From: Bidens hawaiensis
Lineage: Eukaryota; Streptophyta; Magnoliopsida; Asterales; Asteraceae
Direction: 5' to 3'
Assembly: GCA_021521415.1 (NCBI GenBank)
Contig: JAIQDT010005021.1
Span: 62,001 to 126,000 of the forward strand
Length of the DNA: 64,000 nt
Shown: positions 12,297 to 24,699 of the stretch, piece after piece
Layout: each line of letters starts with the position of its first letter
How positions within the stretch are numbered: position 1 is the first letter of the stretch
Made by a program: the position numbers and the translations under genes
Notes under the pieces: generated by a model
Seen by the model: only the letters and a program-made list of their open reading frames with translations
Databases searched by the model: none
Told to the model about the DNA's origin: nothing

Positions 12297-13844
12297 CTTT
12301 GTAGCTTTTTTTTTAATTATTCAACATCAACATGTCGACACATCTATGCTCCCCCCCCCCCCTATCGTCCCACATATCGGGCTGGGAGGGAGGGGGGGGG
12401 GGTTGTAGCCTAACGTCGCCCAAAAACCTCACACTAATTGCCCCATTACACATACACTTAATGGTATCTTCGCCAAGCCCATAGCGGAGTTAGGGTACGA
12501 CGGTACGTGGATAATTGATCAATTTGGAAGTGTTGGTGAAATCATTTTAGCCTTTTAGGACATTATTGGAACATGGAGCTGTTGACGTGTTGTATATATT
12601 TTTGGATATATGAAAAAAAAAAGATTTAAATTACATTTTTATACTCATCATCATCATCATCATCGTACTCAGTATATCCCACCAATAGCAAAGCTATAGT
12701 AGGGTCTGAGGAGGGTAAGATGTACCAACAATTTTAACCATACCCGACTCTATATTCTCTACAAGGGACACTATTGACATATCCGATGATCCGGTAAATA
12801 ACTTTTTTTTTAAGTTTTATATATTGGAGTATATTATATTAATAGTGTTAATTTATGGTAGGGAATGCTACAAGAACGAGAAGTTTTGGGCTCGCGTGTG
12901 TTCAACAGAAATTCCATGCTGAAAACATTGTAATTTATATCTTAGAGGAACAAAGGTCGATATCGATCTTGTTTTAGTCGAAAAAGACTTATCTCATTTA
13001 CCACCCGAAGATCGTGCTGATATTCGAACAAAGGAAGAACAAAATACGTGACAAATATCATGCCAACGCGTCATCTTTAAAAAAATATTCTAGCATCTTT
13101 ATCTTTTATTTCAAGTATCCTTTGTTTTTATATTTCAAATATCCAAAATATCACGTTTATCAAAATATGAGAAGAGTTGCAACTTGAAAACAAAGTGAAG
13201 AAAATTGAAGTAGACATTTATTATTTTGCTCTTAAAATGAAGTGTTTAAACAAAACAACCCTATTATTCTAAGAAAACCTGTATATGTAACTTGGTGTTT
13301 ACCTTAATAATGAACAAAGCATTTCTGGTGCATAATAATGAACTTGACCTGTTTGGTGTGGAGGGAGGAGAAGATTTATCACACCTTTGATACGTACCTT
13401 ATTCTTCAATAACCAAAAGCTGTATGGAGTACAAATATAATAACAACTCAGTCTTACAAGGTACACACTTGGAAGATCATTTCTGTTTTTAACTTTAGTC
13501 AAGAAAAAACAAAAATAACATCTATTTTAATTTTTATGTGCTAAATGAAAAATAAGTGTTTTTAATAAATAAATAAAGTAAAAAGGTGTTTGGTCTTATG
13601 GGTATAAAATAGGGGACAATGTGAAGGAACTGATCGGAATAATTTGTTTTTTATTTTCTTACTTTTATAGCTTTATTATTCCTACATGTTTATAACTTTT
13701 ATTTTATTAAAATGTTCTAATTTACTGTATGGTTTATTATTTAAGTTGTTATGTTTATTGGAAAAAAAATGTATTCATCTCCTTTACACTATTAACCAAT
13801 TGCATTAACAATTACCCAATAAACATTAATATATAGAAGTTATA
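12297..13844. other. Unassigned DNA with simple repeats
   Basis: It contains a C run at about 12351-12362 facing a G run at about 12393-12402, which could fold back, and a (CAT)n microsatellite at 12645-12664. A segment at about 12670-12725 (CCCACCAATAGCAAAGC region) looks like a dispersed plant repeat I cannot name. The rest is AT-rich and shows no gene. Confidence 0.4.
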
Positions 13845-14853
13845 CTACAAAGGGAAACACAAATAAGAATGATGAGAATCTATAATTTGCTGTCATGTGT
13901 TAATTGGAGATCAAATGAGGAAGGGTACAAAAGGAAAAAAAAACATATATTTCCTCTAGTCACATGAAATGCACATTTCAATTCTCACATCATTTTAAAA
14001 CGTCTATAACTTTTTCGTTTGATATTTTTTTTAAAAGTTCATCATAATAACAAACGTTTTTTTCATCTTTAATATGAATATAACTTTGTTTTATAAAAAT
14101 AAAAAAAAATGCCATTAAATCTTTCGTTTGTTATTGTGTCTTATGTTTATCATTGTTGCTCTCTATTTATCATTGTTTCTTTGTGCTTATCATTGTTTTT
14201 TTTTTCAAAAGTGATGAAATCTGAAAATTGTAATAGTGAAATAACACCGTTGTGTAATTCTAATATGTAAATATAGGAGACAGTTAAAATACAAAGGACA
14301 ACAAAAATGAGAAGGATGAGAAAGAATCCAGTCCATTGATCTTAGATTTGAATGGTTGAGATTAATTTAATAAATAAAAATTGATAAAAAGGGCATTAAG
14401 GTAATAACACACATTTGTTGACTTTCTCTCTCCACATGCAAGGCACATGTCAATTCCCCCATCATTTTAAAATGTCTATAACTTTTTCATACGACATTAT
14501 TTTTTTAAAAAAAATTCACCATAATAATAAGCGTTTTTTATCTTTAATATGAGTATCATATTGTTATATAAAAATAAAAAAAAATTGATGGGTTTTTTAA
14601 TTGTGTGTTTTTGTTGTTCATTGTGTCATTGTGTAATATGTTGTTTTCATTGTGTTTTACATTTCAAGTCATTGTGTTATATATATTCACCATTGTGTTA
14701 TACGTATTCGTCATTGTGTCTTACGTTTTAGGTCATTGTTTTATACGTATTCACCATTGTGTTTTATGTTTCAAGTTATTGTGTAACATGTATTAATGGC
14801 GAAAAAAGACACAATGGCGAAAAAAGACACAATAGTGTGCGAAAAGACACAAT
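13845..14853. repeat. Left half of nested fold-back element
   Basis: Two related arms in the same orientation (about 13845-14130 and 14289-14600) are inverted relative to arms at about 25745-26013 and 26425-26710. The outer left end CTACAAAGGG pairs with CCCTTTGTAG at 26004-26013. Between the arms is a CATTGTGT array (14610-14790) that switches to ACACAATG orientation at about 14795. The Tat element interrupts this structure at 14854. Confidence 0.65.
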
Positions 14854-15537
14854 TGTTTCGGTCAAAAATTAACAAACAAACTTTTGATCAAATTAGTGCG
14901 TGAGGCGAGGTTCTTAATAGTAAAAAGATTGAACACGAGGATATGATTACGAGGAAAAAAATCCTTGATTATGATAATCTTCGTTTCGGTCAAGAGTTTA
15001 CAACGTAATCTTTAATCGAATCTCTTCAGTTAAAGATTATGAACTTAACTTTTGGTCGAATTACGCTTGATTATTATGATCTCCGGCACAAAAAACCCCC
15101 GGTGGGTGAAAACTATCAACGTCGATATTATTAATAACAAAACCAGTTATTACAAAGGTTGGAGCTGATTAGTAAACGTGAGCTAAGTGATACAATGAGT
15201 ACTAGCAGCTAAACAAGTGAGTTGTGTGTGACCTATCGATACTACCAGCTCGAATTTATAATAAGAAGATTACAACGGTTATTCCGATTATTCCGGAAAC
15301 CCTAGACTAAGTCTTTAACAAGCCGTTGCTTCCCACGTTGTTTGTTGACGAAGTTCAAGCAGTATTCCGTTGCAATCCACGTTCTTATAAACATATTTAA
15401 CACGTGCTCTTATCTGCAAAACAATTAGATAATATAGGACAATTGAATTAGTCAACGTACCTTCCTCAGAATAACAGCTTAAGTCAACATCCTCAAGTTA
15501 TGCTCAATTCCGAGGATAATAAAATCTACACCAAACA
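14854..15537 (-). repeat. Tat 3' LTR
   Basis: It starts TGTTTCGGTC and ends CCAAACA on the plus strand. It aligns with 24700-25386 over its full length. Differences include a GT/AC pair swap near 15098 and a 4-bp length change near the left end. Confidence 0.93.
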
Positions 15538-15553
15538 ATTGCCCCCAATTTTT
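15538..15553 (-). promoter_or_regulatory. Tat polypurine tract
   Basis: On the minus strand AAAAATTGGGGGCAAT directly precedes the 3' LTR, where second-strand synthesis is primed. Confidence 0.9.
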
Positions 15554-15785
15554 ACAGATAAGGCGCGACAACTGTAAAAATTTCAAATTTTGAAAAGTAA
15601 AATATCTCCTGTCAACTGAAAGGACGTGCAAGCGGATTGAGGAAAGCCTATAACCGCCCTTCCAGGTTATAATTAAACCATTTCCCAATCTCAAATCAAT
15701 ACTTCTTCCATCGATTCAAAGCCAGGTCAGTCCTTCTTCTTTGTCTTCTTTATTTTCTTGAACTTTTCCTTCCGACCAAACGATA

Positions 15786-17443
15786 ATGAGAAAGAGAACT
15801 CCTCGAGCGCCCAATCCTTTTTCCTTCGCAACCTCAGATGATTTCGTCGACCAAGGTCTCATTCTGGCGACCGACGAAGACCAATGCCTTTTCAAAGATT
15901 TAGATATTAGGTTTCTGAAAGAATCGGGTTTACTACCTGCCGAAACCGTCATTAGGCCATACGACTCCAAAGTCAAGGCCGATTTTTCTTCTAAAACCTG
16001 GACCTGCTTTTTCTATTACCCCTTTTCGATTGGCCTTTCATATCCGTTTTCCCCGCTCGTACAAGAGTTCTTTGATGTGACCAGATTCTCGTATTCACAA
16101 GTCATGCCAATGGTGTGGAGGGTTTTGGCAACGATAGATATTTTGAACAAAACCCGTGGACTATCCATAGGTGTGCCCGAGATCGCCGTAAATTATAACC
16201 TTCGAGCCCATGGATCCTTTCGCTATTGCCTTCAATCCAAGTCCAGCCATCTTTACATGGTTCCCGAGGTGTCTGGTAGCGACCCTGATTGGAAAAAAAC
16301 ACTTCTTTTTCGTTCGCCGGGATTCTATTCCTGATGAGATGAGCTTGCCTACTAAATGGGTTCATAAGAGTAGGAGATCTGTAGGATAAAGCTTCTTTGT
16401 GCAAATGATTTATTTTGATATGGTTTGTTTCTTGACAGTGGTGTTTGAGGACTTGATAAAGCTTAGGAAGGACACGAAGAAAAGGCTCAAGGCATTTTCA
16501 AGATTCCAGCAGAGGAAAGGGAGTTTTGGTTAGAGGAAGAAACAGGAGAAACAAGCGTGATTGCTGCAAAACCCGCTGAGAGCATGACTTCTGGTAAGTA
16601 TTTTGGGGATATTAGATTTTCTAGGGATTTTGTTATCTTGAAAATAACTAGATAAATCATTGTGTAGGGATGCCGAAGCCAAAATCTTTTAGCTTAGTTG
16701 ATTTGGATGATTTCATTGAGGATAGGCCTGTGGTGAAGCAAGAACATTCCAAGACACTTTCTCCATCGGTGAGAATCCCAACGACTCGCCAGAAAAGTGC
16801 TGCACAAAAGAAGAGAAAAGCTACCACTTCAGCTGAGACCGAGGCCTTTGCTGACATGACCACCACTGATGCTGTTGAGAAACTTCAAGCTCTTGCTAAC
16901 TTCCTCGGAACAGTTAGTATTCTCTTTTTATCCTGAAAAATAGTATTCTGCAGAAAAACTAATATTAATTTGGGATAACCGAAAGCCGAAAATTACCGTC
17001 AGATATCCCAGGATGCTGAACTGTACAAGAGAGAGGCTGAAGCCAAACTCGCCGACCTCCTACAAGTTGTTGACACAAAGGACAAGCTGCTCAAAAAGAA
17101 GGATAAAGAGATTTCAGATCTTAAAGCCTCATTTGAGTCGGAGAAGGCCGAGTTTCTCGAAGAGGCCAAGAAGTGTGCAGCCGCTAGTATCTTGGAGTCG
17201 ATGATCAAAATGTCTGAGGAAGTGCAAGCAAAAGGTCATGTGATAGACTCCTTGAATTCTATATCTTGGAAGAAAAAGCTCAAGGTGCTAAGGGGGGATA
17301 AGCTTGAAGAGGATGAGACGGCTGGGACTTCTGAAGTGGTCAAGGATGCTGGAGCTAGTGAGAATGTGAAGGAGACTAAGGCTAGAGAGGTGACGGATTT
17401 GGAGAAGAAGGAAGGTGACGATGCTGAAGGCGGAAAGGTTTGA
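15786..17443 (+). pseudogene. Antisense spliced additional ORF of the Tat element
   Basis: The gene runs opposite to gag-pol within the 3' region. Exon 1 opens at ATG 15786 (MRKRTPRAPNPF) and encodes a globular domain ending near 16370. A 7-A run at 16293-16299 shifts the frame; read with six A it continues FFFVRRDSIP. Two canonical introns are visible: 16594-16667 (GTAAGT...GTAG) and 16913-17002 (GTTAGT...TCAG). Both keep the frame, joining SMTSG-MPKPKS and FLGT-ISQDAE. The last exon (17003-17443) is a Lys/Glu-rich coiled coil ending at TAA or TGA near 17441. Exon 2 (from 16439) also needs one shift. Tat elements are known to carry antisense additional ORFs of unknown function. This one is broken but its introns look preserved. 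Confidence 0.7.
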
Positions 17444-18601
17444 ACCTGGTTTCCAGGTTGCTTTTATGTGTTTTCAATGGTTGTTTTGAACAATTTTTAT
17501 TTTGATTATGTAAGGACAAGGTAGTAGGCTCAGGATAATGGTTTGGGTGGAGGGATCCTGGTTTCGGGACGAAACCCAAACTGTCTTTTACTTTCTGCAT
17601 CTAGAACAATTATGATAGTTCGGGTGGATGGGCTCCGTTTTGAGTGCAACCCGGACTATCTTTTCCTGCATTATAATATTAGTACAACTTTTTATGACTT
17701 ATATTGGTATCCTTTCACTTTTTCCGTTTTTAGAGAAAAATTTAAGTTTGTTAGAAATAAAAAATTTCTTAGTAATAGTTTAAGTTTTATCCAATAAACC
17801 AATATCAAGTCATAAACTTTATCTTGTAAGTAATACGAAAGATAAAATATTCACAAATAGTAAATCATACCAGAACCGCACATCAGTTAACCTGGATATT
17901 GTCTAGACCATCTTATTCTTGCAATAAGACCATTGTTTTAGATGCTCCTCTAATCCTGGGGATATAGCGATAGGATTGTAATATCAGCATTGTCCTGAAA
18001 ATATCTTTAGAGATTCTGGCGACAAGGCCTAAATAAACTGGCGACAAGGCCCTTTAGAAGAGATGAAAAATCTCTTAAACCATTAGAAACGAACTTGCGA
18101 CAAGGCCTTTTAGAAGAGATGAAAATCTCTTAAACCTTAGGAATTAACTGGTGTCGAGGCCCTTTAGAAGAGACGAAAATCTCCTAAACCTTGGATTATG
18201 GTACGTCTACCATAAACTTGTGATTCAAACCAATAGCCGAGGATAACGAGGTAACAAGTCACTATATTTCATGTGCTGGCCCCGCCTCTCAAATTAAGGC
18301 TGAATAAACGTGCGCTACGAGCGACCTTAAGAAGAGACGAAAATCCCTTAAACCTTAGAAGAGGTGAAAACCCCTTATACCTTGAGGATAAGCTAGTGAC
18401 AGGGCCCTTAGAAACTGGCGACGAAGGCCTTGTTAACTTTATTCCATATGAGAACCCCTCATAGCCTAGCTAACACCCCTTTGATGCGTAAGTCAGTACC
18501 ATGTTTGAAGAAGAATAATAATAATAAAAAACAAATAAAAGTATAGGTTTGAGTACATACCTTGACTGTTTAGTATAACAGTTATCCTCGAAATAGAAGT
18601 C
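17444..18601 (-). other. Tat 3' untranslated spacer
   Basis: Lies between the integrase stop and the antisense gene. It holds repeated ACGAAACCC / CCCGGACTAT-type segments near 17560-17660 and the minisatellite at about 18012-18440. No further coding sequence seen. Confidence 0.6.
18012..18440 (-). repeat. Tandem repeat in Tat 3' UTR
   Basis: Six or so imperfect units of about 45-60 bp carry GGCGACAAGGCC, TTTAGAAGAGA and ATCTCTTAAACC in the same order. It is equivalent in position to the array at 2112-2254 in the other Tat copy but has a different sequence. Confidence 0.75.
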
Positions 18602-20050
18602 TTACATGAAATATTTTTTGAGATGTGTAGCATTCCAAGCCCTTGGTAGTAAGTCACCATCCAAAGTAGATAATCTGTATGCCCCCTTTCCTGCTTCCGA
18701 ATCGATCAGGTAAGGACCTTCCCACTTTGGTGCGAGCTTCCCATCCGTAGGATTGGTAGTATTTTGAAAAGCTTTTCGGAGAACCAAATCCCCTTCTTGA
18801 AACCTTCGAACTCTGAGATTCTTGTTGTAGGACTTTTCTATCTTCTGTTGGTAAGAAGCCATTCTGATCTTTGCCAAATCCCAGAGTTCTTCTACCGCAT
18901 CTAGGTTTTCAAGTAGACTTCGAGTGTTATCTTCGGGATTTTGATGAATGACTCTGGCAGTCGGGATAACCATCTCTGTGGGGATAACTGCTTCAGCTCC
19001 AAATACTAATGAGAAAGGAGTCTGACCAGTAGCATTTTTCGAAGTGGTTCTATCTGCCCAAAGAACGAAAGGTAGTTCTTCGGCCCGCTTTCCTTTCTTA
19101 GACCCCAACTTTTTCTTCAGGTTATTGATAATGATTTTGTTGCTTGATTCGGCCTGTCCATTAGCCTGAGGGTGGACAGGTGTTGATGTGATCATCTTGA
19201 TTCCCCAACTGGCACAGAAGTTAGTTGTTCTCTTGCCGATGAATTGCGAGCCATTGTCACACACTATCTCTGCCGGGATCCCAAATCTTGTTAGGATATT
19301 GCGCTTGATGAATGAGATAACTTCTTTCTCTCGGACTTGAACAAAGGCTTCCGCTTCGATCCACTTCGAGAAATAATCTGTCATAGCCAACATAAAGACT
19401 TTTCCTCCCGATGCTCTTGGTAGTTTCCCCACGTTATCCATTCCCCACTTCATGAAGGGCCAAGGGGATATAATAGGATATAATGGTTCTGCTGGCTGGT
19501 GCAAAATGTTGATATGTCTTTGGCATGCATCACATTTCTGAGAATAATTCATAGCATCCCTCTTCATCGTTGGCCAGAAATACCCCGTCCTCAGGATTTT
19601 GGAGAATAGTGCTCTGCCCCCAGTGTGATTCCCACAATCTCCATCATGGATATCTTGAAGAACTTCTTGAGCTTCTGCCTTCTCCAAGCACCTAAGATAT
19701 GGTCCTGCAAGAGATTTTCTGTATAATATATCATTCATTATAGTATATGGGATTACCTTTGTGCGAAAAGCTCTTGGGTTTTCATCCTTGGGGATAACCC
19801 CATCCTGAATATATTCCTTGATTGGGATAATCCAAGAATTTTCTTTATCCTCAGAATTCTTAGCTCCCACATCTTCGTCATCTTCTGATATTTCATTGAC
19901 ACCTTGCTCTTCTATTGCTGGGCTCAGGATATGCACGATAGGAATCTTGACACCTTCTAGTATCCTAAAGGATGAAGCTAAATATGCTAAGGCGTCTGCT
20001 TCAACATTCTCTTCCCTAGGTACCTGCAAAATATTAACGTTTCGAAACAC
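18602..20050 (-). pseudogene. Tat second RNase H tail and integrase
   Basis: The longest open frame of the element (482 codons) starts in the tail of the archaeal-type RNase H (PREENVEADALA, residues about 10-25) and continues into integrase. The zinc-binding region is recognisable (HDGDCGNHTGG, then CDACQRH near residue 175). The catalytic core shows all three acidic positions: MTDYFSKW, CDNGSQF and QAESSNK. The C-terminal domain holds RRFQEGDLVLRK and KWEGPYLI. The natural stop is TAA at 18602-18604. The integrase itself looks intact, but its frame is separated from the upstream polyprotein by a shift near 20045. Confidence 0.92.
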
Positions 20051-20421
20051 TTTGCTAGTTTTTTAACTAGCTCTAGATATTTCATTAGTCTTTCTCCTCT
20101 AACAGTGTAAGAACCATTAAAATGATTAGTTAATAATAATGAATCAACATGTACTTGAACAAACCTGATTTTCATGTCGATTACTAGTTGTAATCCTGCT
20201 ATCAAAGCTTCGTATTCTGCCTCATTATTTGTGGCTTGAAATCCGCAGGATATGGATTGAGGTATAATGTCCCCCTGTGGAGATTTCAGCAGAATCCTGA
20301 GACCTGTTCCTCTAACATTTGAAGCACCATCAGTGTATAGGGTCCATTTATCTTTGGTTTCTTCAAGTTGTTGGACTTCCAAGTCTGCCTTTTCTTTAAG
20401 TTCACTGGTGTAATCAGCCAC
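19987..20421 (-). pseudogene. Tat archaeal-type RNase H (second RNase H)
   Basis: The sequence WTLYTDGASN, NNEAEYEALIAGL and VHVDSLLLTNHF gives the D, E and D active-site positions of the extra RNase H found in Tat elements. It is thought to help remove RNA during reverse transcription. The frame is lost at its C-terminal end, where the tail continues in the frame of the 18602-20050 ORF. A TAG separates it from the upstream RNase H ORF. Confidence 0.88.
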
Positions 20422-20436
20422 AAAGTCCGCTAATGC

Positions 20437-21878
20437 CTAGGATTTGATAGCAGTCCTAGGTTCATATGTTATATCATATGCACTTAGCTTTACCGCCCAT
20501 TTTTCCATTCTACCTGACATTTCTGGTTTTCTCAAAACAGACTCAATAGAATAGTTAGTTTTAACACATATAGGGTGAGTTTCAAAATAATGTCTAAGTT
20601 TAATAGATGCCATAATAAGGGCTAAATTTAATTTCTCAAGATAAGAATACCTGGTCTCAGCATCCAAAAGACTTTTACTTACATAATATATGGGGTGTTG
20701 TTGACCTTCGAGATCCTTAGCCAAAACTGCACTATAGCATTATTTGATACAGCAAGATATAGAGATAGAGATTCACCTTCTTCGGGTTTTACCAGTAGAG
20801 GAGCAGAAGACAAATAAGCTTTTAAGGATGCTAAAGTTTCCTCATGCTTACTGGTCCACTCGAACCTCTTGTTTTTCTTCAAGATATCATAAAATTCTTT
20901 GCACTTTTCTGAGGATTTGGATATGAATCTGTTGAGCGCCGCTATCCTACCAGTTAGCCTTTGAATGTCCTTGACTGATTATGGGGATTTCAGATTCAGG
21001 ATAGCTTGTATTTGCTCAGGACTCGCCTCTATCCCCCTTTTGGTGACCATGTATCCCAAGAATTTGCCAGCCTTTACTCCGAAATGGCATTTCGAAGGGT
21101 TCAGCTTCATGTTGTATTTGTCGAGGATATCAAATGTTGTCTTGAGGTCTTGAAGGTGATCTTCAGCTTTCTTGGACTTTACCACCATATCATCAATATA
21201 GACTTCCATCGTGTCCCCCAGTTGCTCTTTGAACATCATGTTAACTAACCTCTGATAGGTTGCACATGCATTTCTAAGTCCAAAGGGCATAGCAATATAA
21301 CAATAAATACCTGTGGGGGTCATGAAGGCCGTATCTTCTTGATCTGAGGGCTCCATCTGGATTTGCTGAAATCCTGAGGATGTGTCCATAAATGTTAGCA
21401 TCTCGTGGCCAGCTGTAGCATCCACCACTGAATCGATGTGTGGTAGAGAGAATGGATCTTTAGGACAAGCCTTATTCAAGTCTGTGAAGTCTACACAAAC
21501 TCTCCATTTGCCATTCTTTTTCTATACAACCACCACATTTGCTAACCATCGGGGATATTGAACTTCCCTAATCATTTTCGCCTTCAAGAGTCTTTCTACT
21601 TCTTCTTGAATAACTATGTTTCTTTCAGGTGCAAATTTTCTTCTTTTTTGATGGATTGGCCTGAAAGAATTATCAATTCCAAGTTTATGTGTTATAATAT
21701 CTTTGGAAATACCTGTCATATCTTCATGTTTCCATGCAAATGTTGACAGCCTTGATTTGAGGAAATTGAGCAATTTTGACTCGATATCGTCAGGAATGCT
21801 AGTTCCTATCAGCACTTTGACTTCAGGATCCTTGGGATAAAGAGGTACTTCTTTGATTTCTTTTTCCCTTGCCTCCAT
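20437..21878 (-). pseudogene. Tat reverse transcriptase and RNase H
   Basis: The reverse transcriptase spans about 21878-20979 and carries CVDFTDLNKACPKD, FMDTSSGFQQI, MPFGLRNA and the catalytic box VYIDDMVV. RNase H follows (KHEETLASLKAYL, YYVSKSLLDAETRYS), ending near 20437. Lesions include a TAG in the RT N-terminal region near 21521, a stop near 20977 between RT and RNase H, a frameshift near 20730 and a stop at 20437. It copies the element RNA to cDNA in intact relatives; this copy cannot make a full product. Confidence 0.9.
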
Positions 21879-21905
21879 TATGCCTCGTGCTGGCTTCTGT
21901 AATTG

Positions 21906-22506
21906 CTACGCCTGCTGGGGTTTGGCAGTACACTTCATGGAAGAGGTGTAACAATTCTTTGCGTCTTGTTGGTCACTGATAATTTTGATAACTCCCCACG
22001 GACTTGGGAGTTTCACGCATTGGCGATAAGTGGATGGAACTGCTTTCATGTCATGTATCCAGGTCCTGCCTAATATAATATTGCAACAAGATAAACAGTC
22101 AATAACACAAAATTTTTGCATTTTATTTACCCCTTCAACATATATTGGGAGCTTAATCTCCCCAATAGTGTTTTTAGTTTCTCCACTAAATCCAACCAAT
22201 ACTGAGGAACTGGGGACGATCTCATCCTCAGGAATATTCATCTTTTTCAGCACGTCTAATTGAATAATGTTGTCAGAGCTTCCGCCATCTATGAGGATCC
22301 TGCGAACATAATGGTTAGCCACATATATCATGATGAGGATCCTGAACATCGACTCTATCGCTTTCATCTAAGGATACAATCCTCTCTTTAGTGAGAATAG
22401 ATGTCTTTGTTGGCCTGTCAGCCACTTCTAACTTTCTTTGGTCAGCATTTCTCTTTGCAACAGAATAAGAGGTTCCACAGATGTCGGATCCTCCGAATAT
22501 GAACAT
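21906..22506 (-). pseudogene. Tat aspartic protease
   Basis: The active-site segment RILIDGGSSDNI is followed by LVGFSGETK and NIILGRTWIHDM, a retropepsin fold that would cut the polyprotein. The upstream linker (22506-22315) and the protease core are in different frames, joined by a shift near 22340. A stop separates the protease from the RT frame near 21904. Confidence 0.85.
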
Positions 22507-22554
22507 GATTGTTCTTGCATCCGTTGGTGGAAGAGTCGGCTTTTCAGGAATTTT

Positions 22555-24668
22555 CTAGGGATCCTGATCTCTTCCCTTCTTCTTTCCAAGTAGCTCTTTC
22601 AAGTGGCCCTTGCTGAGAAGATAGCTGATCTCCCTTCTGAGTGCAATGCAATCATCAGTCAAGTGCCCAAAGTCTTCGTGGAAGGCACACCATTTTGATT
22701 TGTCTTTCCAGGATCCTGGTTTCTCCACTTTCCTTGGCCACCTAGATTTCTCACCTAAATCCTGCATGGCACACATTAATCCACCGATATCAACAGAAAA
22801 ACAATATTCAGAGATCTTAGGATATTCTTCGTCATTTTCCTCATCTACTGCATTAATCTTGGGGTTATCAGGCTTGTAGTAAAGCTTTTCTCGATATGAT
22901 TTTCCCGGGGATTCCAATTTCCTGTTCGTCTGATCATACTTCGGGATATCGACTTTAGAGTTTTTCTTGTCGTCTTCTAGCCTGATAAACCTCAGAGCTC
23001 TGCTTCTTGCTTCGTCTAATGACCTGCATGGAGTCATAACGAGATCATCATAGAAAGAGGAGCCTTTTTCTAACCCCAACTTGAGAGCTTCCACTGCTGA
23101 AGCTGGGTTTAGGTTCAGAATTTCTAGCGACTCCTTACTAAACCTGGTAATAAAATCTCCAATGATTCCCCAGGATTCTGGGTAACCCTATAAAGATCAC
23201 CTGTCATTTTCTCAAAAGTTCTATTGCAAGAAAATTGGTTATTAAACATGTTAACTAAATGAGAAAAAGAATTGATAGTGTTAGGAGGAATACTCAGTAG
23301 CCATTTCATGGCTGCTCCGGTTAAGGTAGACCCAAATCCTTTGCAAAGACATGCTTCTTTGATTTCCATAGGGATTGGATTGATCTCCATACGTTCTCTA
23401 TATTGTGCGACGTGTTCATCAGGATTCGTTGAGCCATCATATAGTTTCATATTTGGGGTTTGAAACCGTTTTAGGATCTGCACGTCGCTAATTGATGGCA
23501 CGAACCGGGATATCCTGTGACTATCGGTGGGAACTTCAGCTATGGGACGGATTATACCAGGGACATTCGATATCATGTCCTCTAGCTTCTGCAATTCTTG
23601 GGCTAAGCCCGGACTTATGCCTGCATCCTGCAAAAATACTTGATTAGCATTAAATGGAATCGTATTGAAAGAGATACCCTGATTGATATTCTGAGGAGCG
23701 GTTTGGGCTATGTAGCTCGTATTCCCAAACATAGTATTTCATGGAGTGACAAATGGAGTGGTCGAGGTGTTAGCCTGCATCGGGATGAAGTCTCCCTGGT
23801 GTATCTCGGAGGACCCTGCAAACTGCTGAGTCTTAGCAAATGGTTGTTGAGGATTGAAGGACCCTGATGGAGGTAATGCTGAGAATGCTGCTTGTTGCGG
23901 AAATCCTGAGGATACCACCTGCTGATAAGGACCTGAGGATCCTCCCTGCTGCGACAATCCTGAGGATAACGCCTGCTGATAAGGACCAGCCTGATAGAAC
24001 AATCCTGAGGATCCGGACTGCTGAAACAATCCTGAGGATCCAGATTGCTGGAACAATCCTGAGAATCCAGACTGTTGGAATAATCCTGAGGATCCTCCCG
24101 GCTGCGACAATCCTGAGGATCCTGCATGTTGACTAGGCCCAGCAGATGACGCACACGGGTATCCTTGAGATCCAGGTAAGTGCAATCCTGCAGACCCTGA
24201 GTGCTGGAAGAGCGAGGATCCGGGGTTGTAAGCCGTGGTTGACTCCGGACGCACCAATCCTGAGGATACTGGAGGAGTGAAATCCAGAGATCTCGGGATT
24301 AATGGCGTGAATTCTTCCGCCGGCTTCTTGGCTTTTCTTATATCTTCAAGTTCCTTCACCAGCATCTGGTTGGTCTTGTTCTGGCGATCCATCTGTTCCT
24401 GTAACCGCTTATAAATAGACAAAAGTTCATTATTAGATACCATAACGGGATCCTGGGGGGATGGTCTCGATCCCGAAAATACTGGAGTAGCAGCTTTCTT
24501 CTGAATGTTATCAGGTTTCTTTGGAATAACCGCAACAGAATGAGGAGGAGGCATGGAAGGTTTCCCAGAGGAATCCGAGGCTGCGGCAGAAGAAGAAACA
24601 ATCTTTGTTGGGAAGACATGTTGTGGATATTTAAAGTAGGGTTTAGTTTGAAAGTTGATAATGATCAA
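22555..24668 (-). pseudogene. Tat gag
   Basis: The N-terminal part starts at ATG 24668 and is Pro/Ser rich, with a short coiled-coil-like stretch (YKRLQEQMDRQN) and then decapeptide repeats. A TGA near 23740 interrupts it. The conserved capsid core follows (MKLYDGSTNPDEHVAQYRERM, KWLLSIPP, NNQFSCNRTF, YRVTQNPGESL). A one-base shift near 23135 moves the rest to the 23094-22555 frame (ALKLGLEKGS, RALRFIRLEDDKK), which ends with a zinc-finger-like WCAFHEDFGHLTDDC and a TAG at about 22555. Gag packages the RNA into particles. Confidence 0.88.
23900..24170 (-). repeat. Decapeptide-coding repeat in Tat gag
   Basis: About nine imperfect 30-bp units encode variants of GSSGLFQQSG. The repeats keep the reading frame, so they lengthen a Gln/Gly/Ser-rich linker in gag. 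Confidence 0.88.
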
Positions 24669-24678
24669 AGCACCGTTT

Positions 24679-24696
24679 GCCCCACGGTGGGCGCCA
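24679..24696 (-). promoter_or_regulatory. Tat primer-binding site
   Basis: On the minus strand TGGCGCCCACCGTGGGGC lies three bases beyond the 5' LTR. This is the usual tRNA-primer site of Tat-type elements. Confidence 0.85.
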
Positions 24697-24699
24697 AAT

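Noticed and set aside
14549..14796. Cysteine-rich peptide frames on the plus strand
   Set aside because: The Cys/His/Leu pattern comes from the CATTGTGT tandem array, not from a real cysteine-rich protein.
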